DNA of 64,000 nt from Aphis gossypii (lineage: Eukaryota > Arthropoda > Insecta > Hemiptera > Aphididae). Position 1 is the first letter of the stretch; each line of letters opens with the position of its first letter. Below, one piece after another: positions 1 through 14,600 of this stretch. Made by a program: the position numbers and the translations under genes. The DNA lies in contig NC_065531.1 of assembly GCF_020184175.1 (NCBI RefSeq), forward strand, positions 35,423,213 through 35,487,212. The letters run 5' to 3'. The notes below the pieces were generated by a model. The model did no database searches and was not told where the DNA came from. It saw only the letters and a list, made by a program, of their open reading frames with translations.

Positions 1-174
1 GCACTAAAGAAAAAGCGTTGTTTGAAACGTAAAGAACAGGCTACTGAATATGCCAAGCTTCTTGCACACAGACAAAAGGAAAAGTTAGCAAAGAAACGTG
101 CCGAACAAAGCCGTAAACGTACTATGTCTCAATCATCTGTCTCTAGTTCTGGCACAAAGAGCAGTAAAAAATAG
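1..174 (+). CDS. RpS6: Ribosomal protein S6, C-terminal end (5' partial)
   Basis: The frame is open from base 1 to a TAG at 172-174 and encodes 57 residues. The lysine/arginine-rich stretch ALKKKRCLKRKEQATEYAKL, followed by a K/R/E-rich helix and a serine-rich tail (SQSSVSSSGTKSSKK), matches the C-terminus of eukaryotic eS6, a 40S subunit protein. In the family the serines of this tail are targets of S6 kinase; here the SQSSVSSS run is the likely counterpart. The start and most of the gene lie left of the window. An AATAAA follows 10 bases after the stop. The neighbouring DENND4 gene runs the opposite way and ends 2.5 kb downstream, so the two are convergent. The identification rests on the tail only but the match is clear. 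Confidence 0.9.
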   Translation, partial: ALKKKRCLKRKEQATEYAKLLAHRQKEKLAKKRAEQSRKRTMSQSSVSSSGTKSSKK

Positions 175-183
175 AAATGATTA

Positions 184-189
184 AATAAA
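184..189 (+). terminator. AATAAA polyadenylation signal of RpS6
   Basis: A canonical AATAAA lies 10 bases after the RpS6 stop codon, followed by a T-rich stretch. Very short 3' UTRs are usual for ribosomal protein genes. Confidence 0.7.
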
Positions 190-544
190 ACAATTTTTTT
201 AATCATAGATTTGTTGTTATTTTTTGTTCAAATTTGAGAAATATTGAACTATTTTCTTTCTGTGAGAGAAAGTGTAGATACTACATATCCTCTTGCTATT
301 GAGAAAATGTCACATAACTCATGATTCGTTGCTATTGTGTGCATCCAAATATTGAGCTGTGGCTCTATCCATTGTATAGGATATAAAATGATGCTCAATA
401 TGTTTTTCGTTATCAATATTGGTTCGTTGCTATTGATATATTGTCATATAAAAAAAACAAACAAGAATGTTATAATTTTTAATAATTGGACTAAGACTAA
501 GAAAGTTAAAAAAAAATACTCATCACTCAATACAACACTTTGAA

Positions 545-1849
545 CTAAATTTATTGACAGTTTTTTTTTTTTAAATAATATTTCTTTACATTAAAAAAGT
601 ATAAAAAAAATTAGTTTTCAATATTATATTATTATAAACAAAAATTAAAATTACTTATTGGTGTTGATTAAATGTTGAATATTTTTTAGTGATGAACAAC
701 AATGTCGTAATTCATTATCGATTATTATTTTTGTCATATCAAGATTGGTTAAATTGGTTTGATATTGAAATGCGACTTTGTTGTGCATTACTATTCAATA
801 ATAGCAATTCAGTAAGAAAATGGAAATAACTCTTTTAAAACAAAATAGATAAATTTACTTGTTATTTGGTTTTTATATAGATGGTATCAGCAATTTAGAT
901 ATTTACTTCAAATTTAAATGTTAAAACATTAGTGATAATAATGTAGTAAATTTGAGTTAATGTTAGATCTGGTTATTATAAAATGAGTAAATGGTTTTTT
1001 TTATGAGTTCTGTAAAAACAGGTATTTATTAAAGCAGGCATATTATTATTAACTCAATTGATTATTTATATTATTATTCAATCATATATTAATAACTAGG
1101 TTAATATTAGAATTTAAAATAATGTACAACAACAAAAGTTAACGGAAAAATAAATCCAATTAATTGATGATAGCCTATAGGTTATAAAATTAATGTAAAT
1201 TAGATCATTGATTATATGTACAATCCAGTTAGACTACTATTCAAAAATTAAATTAGTTGTTCACATTGATATGTTATACTCAACAGAAATAATTTAATTC
1301 ATTAAGTCATCAACTTGAAGATGTTGCATCCACATAATATGTATCTCCATCTTACACAAGTACTACATAGTGAATTTCCGTTCACCAGTTGCAATAATGT
1401 GCTTTTAGTTTGGTAGTAGCGTTAATAATTGACCTACTATCAAACTTTTAATTAAGAACATAAGTTGTGTTCTCTCATTGGTTATTTTATGATATTTTAA
1501 ATTTTAGTTGAGATGAATATGAAACATAAAATATTTGAAAATGCTCTAAAATTACATTTTTTTAAAAGATATTATCTTTACTATGTACATATCTATTTTT
1601 ACTGTTTTACAGTAATATTACAGAAACATGATATTTTAAGTTATATAAGTTAATTTAATATGGTATAATATATTATTGTGATAACTGATAATTACTAATT
1701 AAATACTAATAATATATTAAGTACAATAAAACGGTATTACTGAAAATAAAATAAATTACTTTAATACATAAGTTATCCGTCGGACAATACTCAAAATTGT
1801 TTTTTGTGTACAATGATATTATATCATTGAATTCAAATTGAACATACCC
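545..1849. other. Intergenic AT-rich DNA, nothing recognised
   Basis: Very AT-rich sequence with homopolymer A and T runs. It has no splice-bounded open frame or conserved peptide and no clear repeat termini. The short open frame at 337-543 just before it has low-complexity, compositionally random codons and is not supported as a gene. Confidence 0.6.
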
Positions 1850-1857
1850 ATTACAGT

Positions 1858-1997
1858 TAGTGGGGGGGTATGGGAATAGATCCCTCCCAAAGCCTTTTTT
1901 TTCTAATGTTTTGACTTATTGAGCCCCCCACTTATGTTTAACCAACAAATTATGTATCACCCCCCCCCCCCAGAACAAAGTCATAATTATGCCACTG
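1858..1997. mobile_element. hAT-like MITE, left end truncated, 8-bp target duplication
   Basis: The element is flanked by perfect 8-bp copies of ATTACAGT (1850-1857 and 1998-2005), as expected for hAT insertions. The right end reads CATAATTATGCCACTG. The interior has a G-run near the left, the word ATAGATCCCTCCC, and a C-run near the right. The same order occurs in the complete copy at 43782-43940. The left terminus here starts TAGTGGGGGGG instead of CAATGGCGTAGTTATGGGG, so the outer left terminal repeat has been lost while the target duplication remains. It carries no coding capacity. Confidence 0.8.
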
Positions 1998-2005
1998 ATT
2001 ACAGT

Positions 2006-2649
2006 GACCTATTCAACACTTGGTATAGACTATAGAGTGATACTCACTTGCCTACTTTTTTTATTAAAAGCTGTATTCATACATTTATTGTTTATTAATT
2101 AATTTTTTTTTAAATTAAAATATTTTTTTTTTTTTTATTTGTATAGTTTGGTCCATGAAACTATTTTTAAATTTTGAATTTGATCTGAGAGTCCAAAAGG
2201 TTGCCAATCATTAATTTACATCATGATTGAAAAACATATAAAATATACTTAATTTTGAAATAATGAGGCTACATATTTGATTATAATATAATATTTCACA
2301 AATATTGATTAGAAAATAAAATGTGAATATATATAAATAAAGAATTGACAAAAACGATTAATTGATAGAGTTATTTTATTGTTACATAGAAATCGCAACA
2401 TTTAACATATAATAATTATATACATCTGTAAAAAAAGATACCATGTATAACTTAAAAAACATGATACAATTATTAACAAATAATTCAAAAACTAACAATT
2501 ATTAAAAGTCAATAATTGACTATTCTTAATAGAGTAGAAGTCTGTAGAAAACTACATCCATTATTATAACTTCGATAATTTAATATGAGCAGATAACATT
2601 AATACACAAAATACATTTATAAGTGTTTTAAAATAAAGTAGTTGAATTA
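2006..2649. other. Intergenic DNA and DENND4 3' UTR
   Basis: AT-rich sequence with a run of T around 2125. A reverse-strand AATAAA (TTTATT at 2375-2380) lies about 270 bases after the DENND4 stop and is the best candidate for its polyadenylation signal. Nothing else was recognised. Confidence 0.5.
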
Positions 2650-5600
2650 TCACTTGTAATTTGAAAGCTCAAGTTCCTTAAACAAATGACGACAATACTG
2701 ACTTCCAACTGATAATGGGTAATCGCATTTTAATAATAATTTTGAATCATTTTCTGATATAGTTTCAAAAGCTATTAAATACTCTTGATCAAAAGCACCT
2801 GAAATAAGAAATATTTTAAGTAAATATATTCCAAAAATAAATAATATTAATGATCATAGGGTAATATAAAACACATAGAAATAATTACATAATGTAGAGT
2901 ATGTGATACCATTTTTACAAAAAAAAATTTTAATTATTACTAGATACTAACTAATATCAATGTTCTCGCGACCAATAGCTGTAATTGTTAAAAATAGGAT
3001 GTCCCTGTATAGAGAATGACTATGCGTTAAATCATTTCCTCGTAATTTGTTCCTCTCGAGAGCTAGTTTTTTGAGCGGATCTGTCAGATTATTACGCCGA
3101 ATGTTTGCTATAATTTTTGACATAACACTGAAATAACATTGAAAATGATTATTTTACATAAAAATTGTTGGAGATTAATGATGATTAATCATAATTGTAA
3201 TTAAGGAAAAATTACATTATTTTTGATTAATTGACGTCTCTTGATTAGATTATTAATTAAAGATAAAATAAAATAATACAAATATTTTTTTTAAAAATAT
3301 ATAAAAATAAAGTACTTAAAAATGATGTTCTAAACATGAAATACCATTTCTAAAATCCCAAAAATTTTGTAATTGATTTTTCAAGAATATTGAATTTTAA
3401 TAGTATCATCTTTTATTAATATCCATAATAAATGTTATCCAACATCTGTATCTGAATACTCAAGTTTTACCACTAATCATTTTTTATCAAACTTAAAGAA
3501 CATTATAATTGTTTTAACATTATGATATTTTTAACTACTTACTTCTTAGGTACTGTTTTGCGATCAGTGACCAAAGCACTAATTAAACAACTCTCCTTCG
3601 ACTCTTCATCAGACCAGAAAGCGTACATAGGAGAACCTATATCATCATATAGTTTAGGATTGTCCCACAGAGTTGTTATCAAAATATTGGATGAATCACA
3701 TGCTAACCAAATATCATGGAAATCAATGATATCTCTATCACCCAATACACAATTTGCATTTAAACATAAACCAGAAATATGTGACGGTACTGCTATTCTT
3801 TCAAATACCCAAACCTTAAAAGTAATTAAATTGATGTTATATTACAAATGAATGACTAAATTATTATAAGTTCTTACAAGATTCCAATATATTATAGGAT
3901 GTTCATCGGCAAACTTAGAGTGTATTAACGAGATATCACCTTCGGCCACAAGAATAGACTCTAGTTCCTTGCGCAAAACAAGTGGATTTAAATAAGGAAC
4001 TGTTATTGTATCAGTTTTATATCCATTATTTGTCATATCTGTAAATAAATAATTCACTAATAAGAAATAATTGAAAAATACTTAACTGTTTTATTAATCT
4101 GGGAATTAAATAATTAAAATTATATCATCACTATTATTCAAATAAACAAATAAAAAATGATCCATAAAATACCTCTTGTATTGTTTTCTGTTAGTAAATC
4201 TATATTTTCTTGGTTAATTTTGCAATTTTCATCAGTTACATTGCTATTTTTGGATCGATAGTCAATTACATCTACAGTTAAAAATGGTACTACTTCTTTG
4301 ATACATAGTCTGCATCTATAGTAGAACGTACAAAAAAAAATCTTGAGCATTTTAATACACATAATAGTTGGTTAGATAATTACTTTGTGTTCAAATTAGA
4401 ATCATCAGGAACCCAACCAGACATAATTTCTTCATCAAACATTAGACATCCACAGTTGTGACATTTTGAACATGTGGTCATAACAATTTCTAAAGCAACC
4501 AATTCAGGTGTATGACTAGAATGTCTATAAAGTTTTTCTTGAAATAAACTTAATTGTGATGAATCCATTGTTGCACAACCTAATTCAATAAGAATTATGT
4601 ATAGTGTATATATATGTATAAAATTATAATATATATTATACAGTATGTATTTTAAGTAATAATTATGTTCTTGAAGTGAAAGATATTTTTACCAGAATTC
4701 ATATTTGTAGAACTACTTTTCCTGTTACCATCAGTAAAAAGATCAATTAAATTAGAACTCCATGAATCTAAATGTTGAGCAACACCAAGGGAAGATATTT
4801 CACTAGATATTTTACGTCTAACACTTGGCTCATTTGACTGTTGATCATTGTCATCTCCATTCCAATTTTCTTCTTCCCTTTGGCATCTAAATATTTTAAA
4901 AACACAATATATGTAATTAAAATATAATCAAACAATCATAATTATAATTATTATTATAATTTTAGTTTTTAGTGTTGTAGAAAGTTTTTTTTAAGTATAA
5001 ATAAATTGTTACTGTAAAATTAATGTTTATTTATTAAATTAAAATAAAATCTATACTAAACTGAACATAGTCTTTTATGGGGGTATTATTCGTAGATATT
5101 GCTTCTTTGATTTCATCAAATTTTTTCACCATTGTATTTGCTGCACTTTTTAAACTAGTTAATCCTCCAATTAGAAGTTCATTTGATTTTTTTCCAGAAA
5201 AACTTGATGAACTAAAAAAAATTTTAACAATTAATTTTTTTATGTAATAAAAGAAGTATAGTTTAATAGTTTTAATAATATTTATATAACAAAGTTATAC
5301 TTCTTTAATAAAATGATTTTATTATTTTGAATAATATAAAGGATATACTATTTATTTTAAATTATACATTATTTATAATTTATATAATGCACAACTTAGG
5401 ATTGCATGGATTTTATATATAATACAATTATGTTACAATTTGTAACCATTTTATAATTAAATATTAATATGAATTATGAAATAACAAATAATACTTTACC
5501 TGAGATTAGTGAATGCATTTTCAATTATGTTGGTACCCATACGGAAGTCAGACTTACGCGGTAACGCAAATTTAGTTGGAGTATACTGACTGTAAATTTA

Positions 5601-8600
5601 AAAAATAACTAAAACTACTACACAAAAAAAAATCTGCGAACTAATTAAAAATAAAATAATACAGAATAAACTACAACCAACTAATTTCTAATTAATAACT
5701 AAAATACCAAATTATTAAAAATAAAATTTAAATAACACAAAATGTAAACATGCTTAACATTAGTACATTAGCATAAACTTCTGAATTTGAGTGAATCCAA
5801 AGGGATTAAAAAATTAAATTAATTAAATGTTTTTGATCAGCATTGTCTTAATATGATAATTTAGTCACTTGGTTGTATAAAAGTACCATTTTAAATTTCT
5901 TATATAATAAAAATGTAAAATGTCTGGAAACATTTTATATTAGGTACTTACATTACACACACTATACACATATACATATTGATTTTTTCTAATTAGTTTA
6001 TTAATATATATATATGTAAATTTCATCTTACAAATTAAGTTATTCTTTAACAGTAGTTTTTTACTTACGAAAAGGGTATTTTAAATGCTGATCCTAAAGC
6101 AGACTTGATAGGACTTTGTTGATAATCTTGTTCGTTAGTACCATGGGTTGGCATGGTCGATGATCTTTGTATATGTTTTTCAACATTACCTACATCTTCA
6201 CTATATGTAGCACTACGATGCATATTACTCCATTCACGAAATAATACAGGTGAGCCACTACGGTCTAGCTCAATACCAGACCTTACTCTTGGAACAGTAA
6301 CAGATATATTAGGAATAGGTTCTGATGGTTCTTGAAATGCCCCCAAAGGATCATTTTCAAATACTGGAGTTCGCTGAGCTGGTTCAGCAAATCGATTTGG
6401 AGTATTTTCTTCATTTAGATTTTCTAATGAAGACTCAAAAGATTTCAGACCATCAAATACAAGCTTCTTAGATATGCCATTTTTAAAATCAGTTTGGTAT
6501 TTAAGATCATTAAGATTTTTCAGAATTTGAGCATCATTACCAAAACTTTTTGAACTATAAAAAATATATATGATATATATTTATAAAAACAACATTTATT
6601 TACAAATGACTACTGATTAAATGCACTATAATCAAAGTGTTGATTACTTAACCGATTAACTAACAACTTACCGTTTTAATAATTTCAGTAATTCAGATGA
6701 ATTTTGATAATGATGATGTCTTCTTGGTGACATTTGAAGACGAACTTCATCTGTTAGAGACCCACTACGGCCTCTGAAAAAAAATATTACACTATTTTGC
6801 TTTTCTAATTAGGCAACTGATGGTTGAATTTTAAATTTATAATTTATAAATGTATACATAAATTGTTTTAAATTAAATTTGTAGAATTGTAAATATATTG
6901 AATTTTAATTTTATAAGAAACAAGTTAAGCATGAATACAAAGAACATTACAATATTAATATATTCTATAAAATAAAAATTATTAATAATAGCAAACCTTT
7001 ACTTCTTTATTATTTACAAAAATTTACCTACATTATTTTAAACTAGTCTACCAACAATTATAAATAATTCTCAATTCTCAAACATCTACTGTAAAAAACT
7101 ACTACATAAAAAAGATTACCTGATTATTCGCACTTTAATAACTAAAAATACTGCTGATAATGGATGAAAAAATATTGAAAAATAATATGTAAATACCTTT
7201 TTAAATCAGATTCACTCTCAATGGATATTGAATCACTATTTTGTTTTGAACAAGCTGAACTTGGTCTTGAACAAGTAGTAGTCATCAAGAGACCAGCACT
7301 ACTTTCAACTAAAAAAATACATTTTTATTAAAAATAGTTTTGATATTTTTAAGGTTGTACAGATAATTGAGCTATCAAAATTGTATAATATACTGGGTAA
7401 AACTATAGGGTTTTCCAATTTTTTACGTGTTTTTAATTCTCCTACATATTGAACGAAATTAAATATTAAAGTTATTATATAAATATAATAATACAATTCT
7501 TAGATATATAAAATAATATTTAATTTGTAAGTAAAAATATATTTAATACCAGTTTACATTTTATATGTTACTTCGAAAACTTAAAAATCAGACATTTTAG
7601 TTGAGAAAAATCAAATATAATATTAATATTATTATAGGAACAATATATTTATTTGTGTACCAATGTTATGAATTTTTAACAGTTAAATTAAAATACATTT
7701 TTGTTTAAAATTTAGTTTTTATGTTCAAAAGTTCGATTAAAAATTAATTTCAGTTTGGGTTCGAGTTTATGTATATTAATATCCATAATAAATACTTGCA
7801 TTGTTGTGAACTCCATGATTGTTCATCTTCTGTAGATAAGGATATTTGTTTGACAATATTAGTAGGACGACTCCTCAGCCCAAAGTTAGATTCTACATTT
7901 ATAGATAATTTTCTAGGTGCTGAAAACAAAATAAAATAAAATTTAACTTTAAAGTTTAAATAATTAACATAAATTAATTTAATAACTTATATACTTCCTT
8001 TTTTAAAATATATTTAATAGAAAGCTACTTTAGAAATATTGTATCACCAACATAAGAAATATATATATCACAAACTATTTAAAATAATATTTTTATGCAC
8101 ATTAATGATAAATAGTAATAATAATTTAAATCAGTAAGTAGTTACTCACTATTTGATATTGAAGAATGCTTCTCTGTAGTAGATAAACTTTCTAAAGAGG
8201 TATGGGAATTTTTATCCTCTTCCAAATGTCTCCGTTTTTTATTCTGTGCTCCAGCCTTCTTAAATAATGCTGCACTTAATACCACATTTCTATAATAAAA
8301 TATAATAGTTAAAAATTTTAATTTATATAAATATAGTTATTGAAATTTTTTTTTTTTTTTATTAGTACACCCGCGGCAACTTAAGCTAATGGAGATGGGT
8401 ATAATTTGTATCAGTTTTTACTGTATGGTTGTGGGAACGGTAGGGGGAAACACATGTGTGTATTGTGGCAGAATTTCTAATGGGGCACCCGTAGGTTTCT
8501 ACCATGCCCCGGGGTGGGAGATGGCGGCACTTATTCTCCGGACACCGTGACTTGCCCAAAGAAAAATGCCACCCGGTGATCGCGAATCGAATCAGCGACC

Positions 8601-11600
8601 GGCTGCGCCGCAACCGACGCCTTAGACCGCACGGTCACCTCGTCCCCTTATTGAAATTAAATTTGTGCTATAATTACTTCTATATTAGAATATTTAAAAT
8701 TAAAAAAAAAAAAAAAATAATTATTTATATTAACAAAATTAGATTCTTACCTAAGTTTTTTCCATAACAATTGACTAGGTGTTCTTAAATCAGATGGCCA
8801 AGTAGATTCTAACAAAGCTCTGTTATAAAAGCCATAAGTTATAGCATTAGGATGAAGTCCACAACGTTTCATTACTAGTAATAGTTTTACAGCCAGCATA
8901 GGTTGATTGTAAATACCACATAACTGCATCATAACCCTGTAGCAAACCTAAATAACATAACAAATATATAGTTAAAATACATTTTTATTTTGTTTTTGTT
9001 TTCAATTTTAAATAAAATAAAATGAGCTTTTTAGATTTTAAAGATTATGCAAAGAAAATCCACTGAACCAGAGTATTAAAAATTAAGGGGTTCACTCTAA
9101 TAAACACACCATTATGAATTCAATCATAAATCTTGCTCAAGGCAACTTTGATTGATGGATAATTTGATACATTTTGTTTTGACATGAAGCAACACATACG
9201 ACTATTGTCTACTAAGGGTTTTATTCCTAACTTTAAATTAATTTATAAATATGTTTATTGATTTTTATAGAACTGATTATGTAATCTTGATAAAGGTTCA
9301 CGTAATATAAATAATGGTGAGTAATTGTAATTTTAAAGCTTACAGCTAAAAATTTTTAGTTTTCCTGTGGCTTTAAATTAATAAAAATATTTTTTTTTAT
9401 AATATTCTTTAAATCACATTAGGTAACCGATAATCATTATTTTAAATAGAAAAAAAAATTGAAACTGAATATATTGCTGTATTAATCTAAGTTTTAATAT
9501 AATGATAATTAATCGCATTTGAAAAAAATTCTGTCAAAAATATCAATAACGAATTTTATATTTTCATGAATCAATCAGATTCTTAATTTTGTTATTTTAA
9601 ATCAGTTATTTCATTTGCAACCATAAATGTTATATTTGTATGAAAAATACTTATGGACAAACCTCATCAGTCAATAAATGTACACCAGTTTTTTGAAATT
9701 TATTTAATAACTCATATGCTGAACGTAGAGTAGATGTAGCACGGTCTTCAGATTGAAGTATATGACTTGGTAAATGAATAAACCATAAACTAGAAAAAAT
9801 AATGAATATGTAAATTAAAATTTAGATTAATTATAAAACCATTTGCGAATACAATTTATTAGCTTTATTTATGAAATATGTCAAAGCATGATTATATTTA
9901 TAATTAAAATTTCTAAAATTATGCAAGTATGAAATTTCATTGTTTACTAAAATAAAAAAATTAAATAGGGTTGATGAATAATATAAAATGACAAATCTAC
10001 ATAGAAACATAAAATATAACAAAATAATTATTTTTAATTAATGCTAAGTAAATATTGTAATACATTTAAGAGTAACAACATAATTATGGGACAATATTTG
10101 AAGACCATTACCTATAACAAGTTCCCAGTAAAAATTTAGCCCAAAGACTAGGAGATGTAGAATATTTACGGGCCAACTTTTGAGCCGATTTAACTTCATG
10201 TTTAGTACGTCTAGCCATTGGACTCCCAGGAATAGGTAGATGTTCATCATTCTTCACTTTCAAATAATTTTTAGACTCTTTACACTTTAATAATTCAGGA
10301 TTTAAGATAAATCCATTCTAAATAAATAAAAACGTTGTTGGTAAATTAACAGTTTATTTTAACTTAGAATATATTATTGTATCTTACTTCATAATTATAT
10401 AGAGTATCAAATGGTAAATCATTCATTTCTGGTGGCATTATGAATACAGTTCTTTCACTTTCACCACATGTATCAAGTTCTATCAGTCTTGTATCATAGT
10501 TTTCTAAATCAATCTGGAATACAATTTGAAGAACTTAGTAATTAAGAAAAATTAATTGTTGAATTAAATAATACTTTTTCAGAACACTCATCAAAAAATT
10601 CTAAAGCAGCATCCATATTGGATACAAATGATCGTTCTTCAATAAATCTTATAAACATTTGAGTTTTTGTTAAAAGAGAATAAAATTTCACATTTGCCTT
10701 TTCTCTGGATTTTAAAAAACCTAAACATTTAAAAATACAATAAGTTTTATTAAATAATAAAGTCCATTATCATATTTCTATAACACATTATGATTAAGAA
10801 AGATTTAATTCTTCAACAACTAAAAACACTATATCCTTACATAAATGAAATATTATGACACAGTAGGATTTCTACTATAATTACCTTGCAAATCAAACAA
10901 TGAACTTGTATCTGTAGCTCCAACTGTAGGTGCTTTAGTAATAGGCCTTAGATACCATCGGTATCCTTTTAATATAGATCCCATAAAACGAAGAAAAGCT
11001 TCCTGAATCTCTAATTCTAATTCATGCTAAAAATAAAAATCATACACTTAATGGTTAAGAAAAGTTATATGGTGAATACTATTCTCAATTAAGATTTTTA
11101 TTTTGTACATATTATTATCCAAATACTACTAAATATAATTTATATGTAATTATTAATGCTGAGATTTCGATGCACTTTGCATTTTTTCTGAAGCTTTCTG
11201 TATGAAATTTTATTTCATATTTTTTGATTTTAAGGTCATTTTTCTAATTTTTTAGGACATTTAAGGGTTTTTAAGTCATTTTTGGTGTTTTTGAATTTAA
11301 AATTAAAATTAAAATTTTATTATAGATTTATAACATAAAATATTTATATGCTAACAATAGATGAAAACCCAAATGACCTATTTCTTATCTACAGTTCTTA
11401 TATTATATTAAATTTATATTAATAAATTATATATATTATTAAACCAGTGTAGTGAAAAATGTTATATCATACAATTTATATTAGAAAACCTGAAGCATGC
11501 TCTTGTGATTCAGTGTAACAGTAAGCAAATTTTTTTTTTTTTTTATTAATACATGAAGTACAATAAAAAACTTATGTACATGTTATGTAATTTTTTTTTT

Positions 11601-14600
11601 AATTTTTAAAACATTTTTTGAGTCTTTTAAGTTGCTGATAATGAATTGATTTTTAACAAAAACAAGTTTTGATTTTTTGATTTCATTCAACAATACATCA
11701 TATTAATTTTCATTAGTTATGTATCTTTATACATATAATTTATATTATTTTTTGTTGCAACAACACCATTTTAATGTTTGTAAAATTGTATTTTAAGTGG
11801 CATATTGAAATGAAAATTTCCAAATTCAATTGCAGTATAATAATTCGTAATAATAATATATAAATAAAATACAAATATACAATATATAATTAATAGTCTA
11901 TAGGTATTATATAATGACTTGTGCTAAGTGATTCATCATCACCTAACTGGAATTACTGAAGCTATGAGTATGAAATTTAGACAGTAGTTTTGTTTTGTGA
12001 TGTAGATACCCACTAAGAAATTCAAAATTTAACCCCCACAGGGATTAAAAGGGGTAAAAATGATTGATATAAAATTTTATTTTAATATGCACCTTGGTTA
12101 GTGCATTTGCTAAAATTATTTAAGTAGTTATTTTAAAACAGTATCATAAAGATAATATAGGTTACACACTGACTCCATAAAAAGTATTTCCCAAAATTCA
12201 ACCCCTAAAAGTGTCGTGATGAAATGGTAACGGCCTGGTAGAAATTTCATTAAATACTACATCTATCTCTATATATAAATTTGAAATTTGGTTAGTAGTT
12301 TTATGACGTAGATACTCATTACGGAAGTATTTACCGAGTTAAACAGTATAAAAAGGGGTAAAAATGAAAAATAATTTTCTTGGTCGGATTTTTTTTTTTT
12401 GAAACAGCTTACATACTTGCTGTAATAATCATTATAATTTTAAAACACTTAATCTAATGATGTTATTTTATTTGTTACAGGCAATGCAATGAGGGATCAG
12501 CTAATATAGTGCCTAATTTACTCAAATATTAATAATTATTTTTTTTTTCTTTGTAAACGAGTACACAAGAGAAAAAATACCAGATAATTGGTAAAAAAAT
12601 TCGGACTTTTACCAACAAAGGTTGTCAATCTTAAGATTTACCAAATCTTGTTTTTTAAAGTCAGAACGACAAAAATCATTAGGCATTTGACCAAACTATT
12701 ATGTATAGGTTAGATTTTACTGACATTTGTACTTTTATTGTAATATTTTTATACTCAGTGATTCTTTTATAGCTGAACTCTAATTATTTCAAAATCTATA
12801 AACGTTATTATAAACATTTTTTATTGCTGTAATTTTTAAAGCAAAAATATAAAATATATTGTTATTCAAAATAGTAAAATCTTAAAAAATATAGGTAATA
12901 TTTTTTTAAATATTTTTTTATTTGACTGAAAATAATTTTCAAAAACATTAATAGATTTTAAAATATTGAGTGTTGTTTGATAAAAAAATTGCTCTGAAAA
13001 TAAATACAATTATCATTCATTATGGATAAGGTAATAGTCACATTACATAATATCACATATTGTCTACATTAATACTTTACATAATAAATAATAATATATG
13101 AATAAATATTTATCACTTTATAATGTTAACTATATATCCATGAAAATATCATAATTTAATTTGTAATTTGATATGAGTTTAATTTTTATCTACCAACAAT
13201 ATTTTATATTTAAACATATTTTTACCAAAATGTTATATTTTTATTACAAACTATGTTACTATATACTATGAATATGGTGATTTTTTTTTAATGTTGAACA
13301 ATCATAATCTTAAATTTTTTTTAGTCATTATAGTCTTAAACTTTTATGAGAAAAATTGAGTTTATAATTCCTTTTTTTTTTTCATTAGTAAACTAAGGTT
13401 TAGAAATTTCTGATATTGTCTATTTCAATTTTGTTTGGAATGTCTTAGATTAGTGTTTCCCAACCATAGAGGGGGGCAACACACAACTGGGGAGGCGCAA
13501 TATATCATCATAGAGTAAAATTTATACATAATATATACTTAATTTTTTTAATTTTTAAGAGGGGGCGTGAGACTTTAAAATCTCTAAAGGGGGAGTAGAA
13601 CAGGAGAGGTTGGAAACCACTGTCTTAAATTATGCTTTTCTAGTTGAAAATGTGATTCAAAATCATATAAATCTAAAGAATTTTTTTGATTAATAAGGAA
13701 TTTTTAAACATTTTAGTATCATTTTTTATAATAAAAATATGATTTCGGATATTTCACAAAACTAAGAGAAAAATCACGATTTTATTGGATTAAAAAAAAT
13801 CACAAAAATATTTATAATTTAAAATCATAAATTTTAATTATAATTAAATACTATCCATTTGATAAACTATTTATACTTTTTAAAAGTGAAAAAAAAAACA
13901 TTAATAAACTCTTACATAAAAAAAGGATACTACTTAACTTGTAATTTAATATTTAGTAATATCATTAATTATGATCAATAGTGTTATTTATAATTTTTAT
14001 CGTTTTAGAATACCATTCATCAATTTATAAACCCTAGCTATAACCAATTAAATACTCTTTAAAAAATTTATTTTTTACATAATAACAGATATGGAAATAT
14101 AATTTTGCTTCCAAATAAGAAATTAAATTGTTATTCAAAAAATAATAATAATGAAAATAGTAAGAAACAATTTTTTCTGAATATTGAATAAAAACATTAA
14201 TAGTTTTTAAAATGAGTATCTTTTGTTAAAAGAATCACCCTGTAAAAGTAAGCATATAACATTTATACATTATCAGCTTAGAGTTAATATTTAATGAATT
14301 AATATATGATTAGAAATAAAATATTGTTAAATACTATGTAGATCAACCTATATATTTATAGAAAAATATAATGAAATATTATTCGTGGATAGGAGATGTA
14401 GGGTGTTATCAAAGTATAGATCACTGTTACATAAGTGGAAAAAAATTCTGTTTTTAAATAAAATTCTTAATGCATTACTAACTAAAATATACATAGATAA
14501 TAAGTGAGTCATAAAATAAGTGATCTATTTTACTTACTTACTTATACTCATTATTTTAAAAATGTATAACTTTTTTCAAAATATTTTTTTAGATAGTTTA

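Noticed and set aside
337..543. A 68-codon open frame downstream of RpS6
   Set aside because: The composition follows the local AT-rich DNA. It has no conserved motif or splice context.
7305..7496. Possible extra DENND4 exon in intron 16
   Set aside because: The frame has no similarity to the family, and a GC donor explains the junction more simply.
8386..8767. Open frames with arginine/proline-rich peptides in DENND4 intron 14
   Set aside because: They coincide with the GC-rich SINE body, which explains both their composition and lack of stops.
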